This document shows positions 7,031 to 7,517 of a stretch of 7,517 nt of DNA, one piece after another. Positions within the stretch are counted from its first letter, which is position 1, and each line of letters opens with the position of its first letter. Location of the stretch: assembly GCA_021779655.1 (NCBI GenBank), contig JAJYAF010000099.1, positions 1 through 7,517 of the forward strand. The letters run 5' to 3'. This stretch comes from Pseudomonadota bacterium. GTDB lineage: Bacteria > Pseudomonadota > Alphaproteobacteria > Acetobacterales > Acetobacteraceae. Made by a program: the position numbers and the translations under genes. Under the pieces are notes generated by a model. The model had not been told where the DNA came from. It did not search any database and saw only the letters and a list, made by a program, of their open reading frames with translations.

Positions 7031-7517
7031 TCAGGGCGGCGCGGCGGCGCGGCGCAGCCTGTCGTTGATGGCCGCGCCCAGGCCGGTTTCGGGCACCGGC
7101 ATGGCGGCGATCCGGCACAGGCCGTGCTCAGGCGCGGCGGCGTCGAGCCAGTGCAGCCCCTCGAACAGGCGCGAAGCGGCTTCGGTGAGGTTCATCGTTT
7201 CCGAAAGCTGGAAGCGCAAACGTGCCGGCGGCGCCGGACCGAAGGCGAGCAGCGCCGCATCCGCCCCCGCCGCCACCGCGTTCAGGCGCAAGGGCAGGCG
7301 CGGGGCGTAATGCTGGCTCATCAAGCCGGGCGAGCGCAAGGCCGCTCCCGGCTCGGCTCCCCGCCCCAATTCCCGCCCCAATTCCGGTCCCAATTCCGGC
7401 CCCAACCCGGTCGGGCGGGCGAGCGGGCCGGTCTCGGCCAGCAGGGCTTCCGCCGGAACGGCGCCGGGGCGCAGCAGAACGGGCCGCTCCCGGGAGAGAT
7501 CGAGCACGGTGGATTCG
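7031..7517 (-). CDS. sua5: Sua5-type L-threonylcarbamoyladenylate synthase, C-terminal part (5' partial)
   Basis: Sua5/TsaC makes threonylcarbamoyl-AMP from threonine, bicarbonate and ATP, the first step of t6A formation at position 37 of ANN-decoding tRNAs. Only the last 161 complete codons are in the window; the frame runs off the right edge. The fragment opens with Glu-Ser-Thr-Val-Leu-Asp-Leu, then Pro-Val-Leu-Leu-Arg-Pro-Gly-Ala, the end of the YrdC-like catalytic domain. A linker follows, then Ser-Pro-Gly-Leu-x-x-x-His-Tyr-Ala-Pro, the linker motif that folds over the active site in known Sua5 structures. The small Rossmann-like Sua5 domain ends in Glu-Thr-Gly-Leu-Gly-Ala-Ala-Ile-Asn-Asp-Arg. 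This domain marks the long Sua5 form, not the short TsaC form. The linker contains a 12-bp tandem repeat encoding Glu-Leu-Gly-Pro/Arg. The gene converges on holA with a 49-bp gap. Confidence 0.92.
   Translation of the reverse strand, partial: ESTVLDLSRERPVLLRPGAVPAEALLAETGPLARPTGLGPELGPELGRELGRGAEPGAALRSPGLMSQHYAPRLPLRLNAVAAGADAALLAFGPAPPARLRFQLSETMNLTEAASRLFEGLHWLDAAAPEHGLCRIAAMPVPETGLGAAINDRLRRAAAPP
7364..7411 (-). repeat. 12-bp tandem repeat, four units, in the Sua5 linker
   Basis: Four 12-bp units start at 7364, 7376, 7388 and 7400, sharing the plus-strand core cccaattcc in the first three; the last has diverged to cccaaccc. On the coding strand they encode Thr-Gly-Leu-Gly, Pro-Glu-Leu-Gly twice and Arg-Glu-Leu-Gly. 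The repeat sits between the YrdC-like catalytic domain and the conserved Ser-Pro-Gly…His-Tyr-Ala-Pro linker motif, so copy changes would lengthen or shorten the linker without a frameshift. Confidence 0.9.

Overview
The window is about 7.5 kb of dense, high-GC coding DNA. The gene order leuS–lptE–holA, the LptE lipoprotein type (lipobox followed by Gly-Phe-Thr-Pro-Leu-Tyr) and the HolA type all fit an alphaproteobacterium. A Rhodospirillales/Acetobacteraceae-like lineage is my guess, made from recall and not from a search. There are no RNA genes, insertion sequences, CRISPR arrays or phage genes. Intergenic space is minimal; the longest gap is 82 bp.

Region 1 (1-2765, plus strand) is a translationally coupled gene pair. 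The first gene is cut by the window edge. It encodes an unrecognised N-terminal region followed by a PhoU/DUF47-like helical domain, which is interrupted by seven 12-bp tandem repeats encoding Ser-Pro-x-x. The second gene starts inside the stop codon of the first. It encodes a natural 'half' pyruvate,phosphate dikinase: the ATP-grasp domain and the swivelling phosphohistidine domain are present with their key residues, but the PEP/pyruvate barrel is absent. This pair is the least conventional part of the window. It looks like a phosphohistidine relay or phosphate-linked module whose acceptor is unknown.

Region 2 (2766-6981, plus strand) is a housekeeping operon. A short, relatively AT-rich gap carries a possible sigma-70-type promoter, then leuS (leucyl-tRNA synthetase), lptE (outer-membrane LPS translocon lipoprotein) and holA (DNA polymerase III delta subunit). 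leuS and lptE overlap by 17 bp, and lptE and holA are 5 bp apart, so all three are probably co-transcribed. leuS holds the only in-frame TTA leucine codon I could find in the plus-strand genes, at the centre of a C/G-tract palindrome.

Region 3 (7031-7517, minus strand) is the C-terminal part of a Sua5-type threonylcarbamoyl-AMP synthase (tRNA t6A synthesis), converging on holA. Its interdomain linker is also built from 12-bp tandem repeats. Two unrelated genes here therefore carry in-frame repeats of four codons. A 26-bp-period duplication spans the holA stop codon in the gap between the convergent genes, where no convincing intrinsic terminator is visible.
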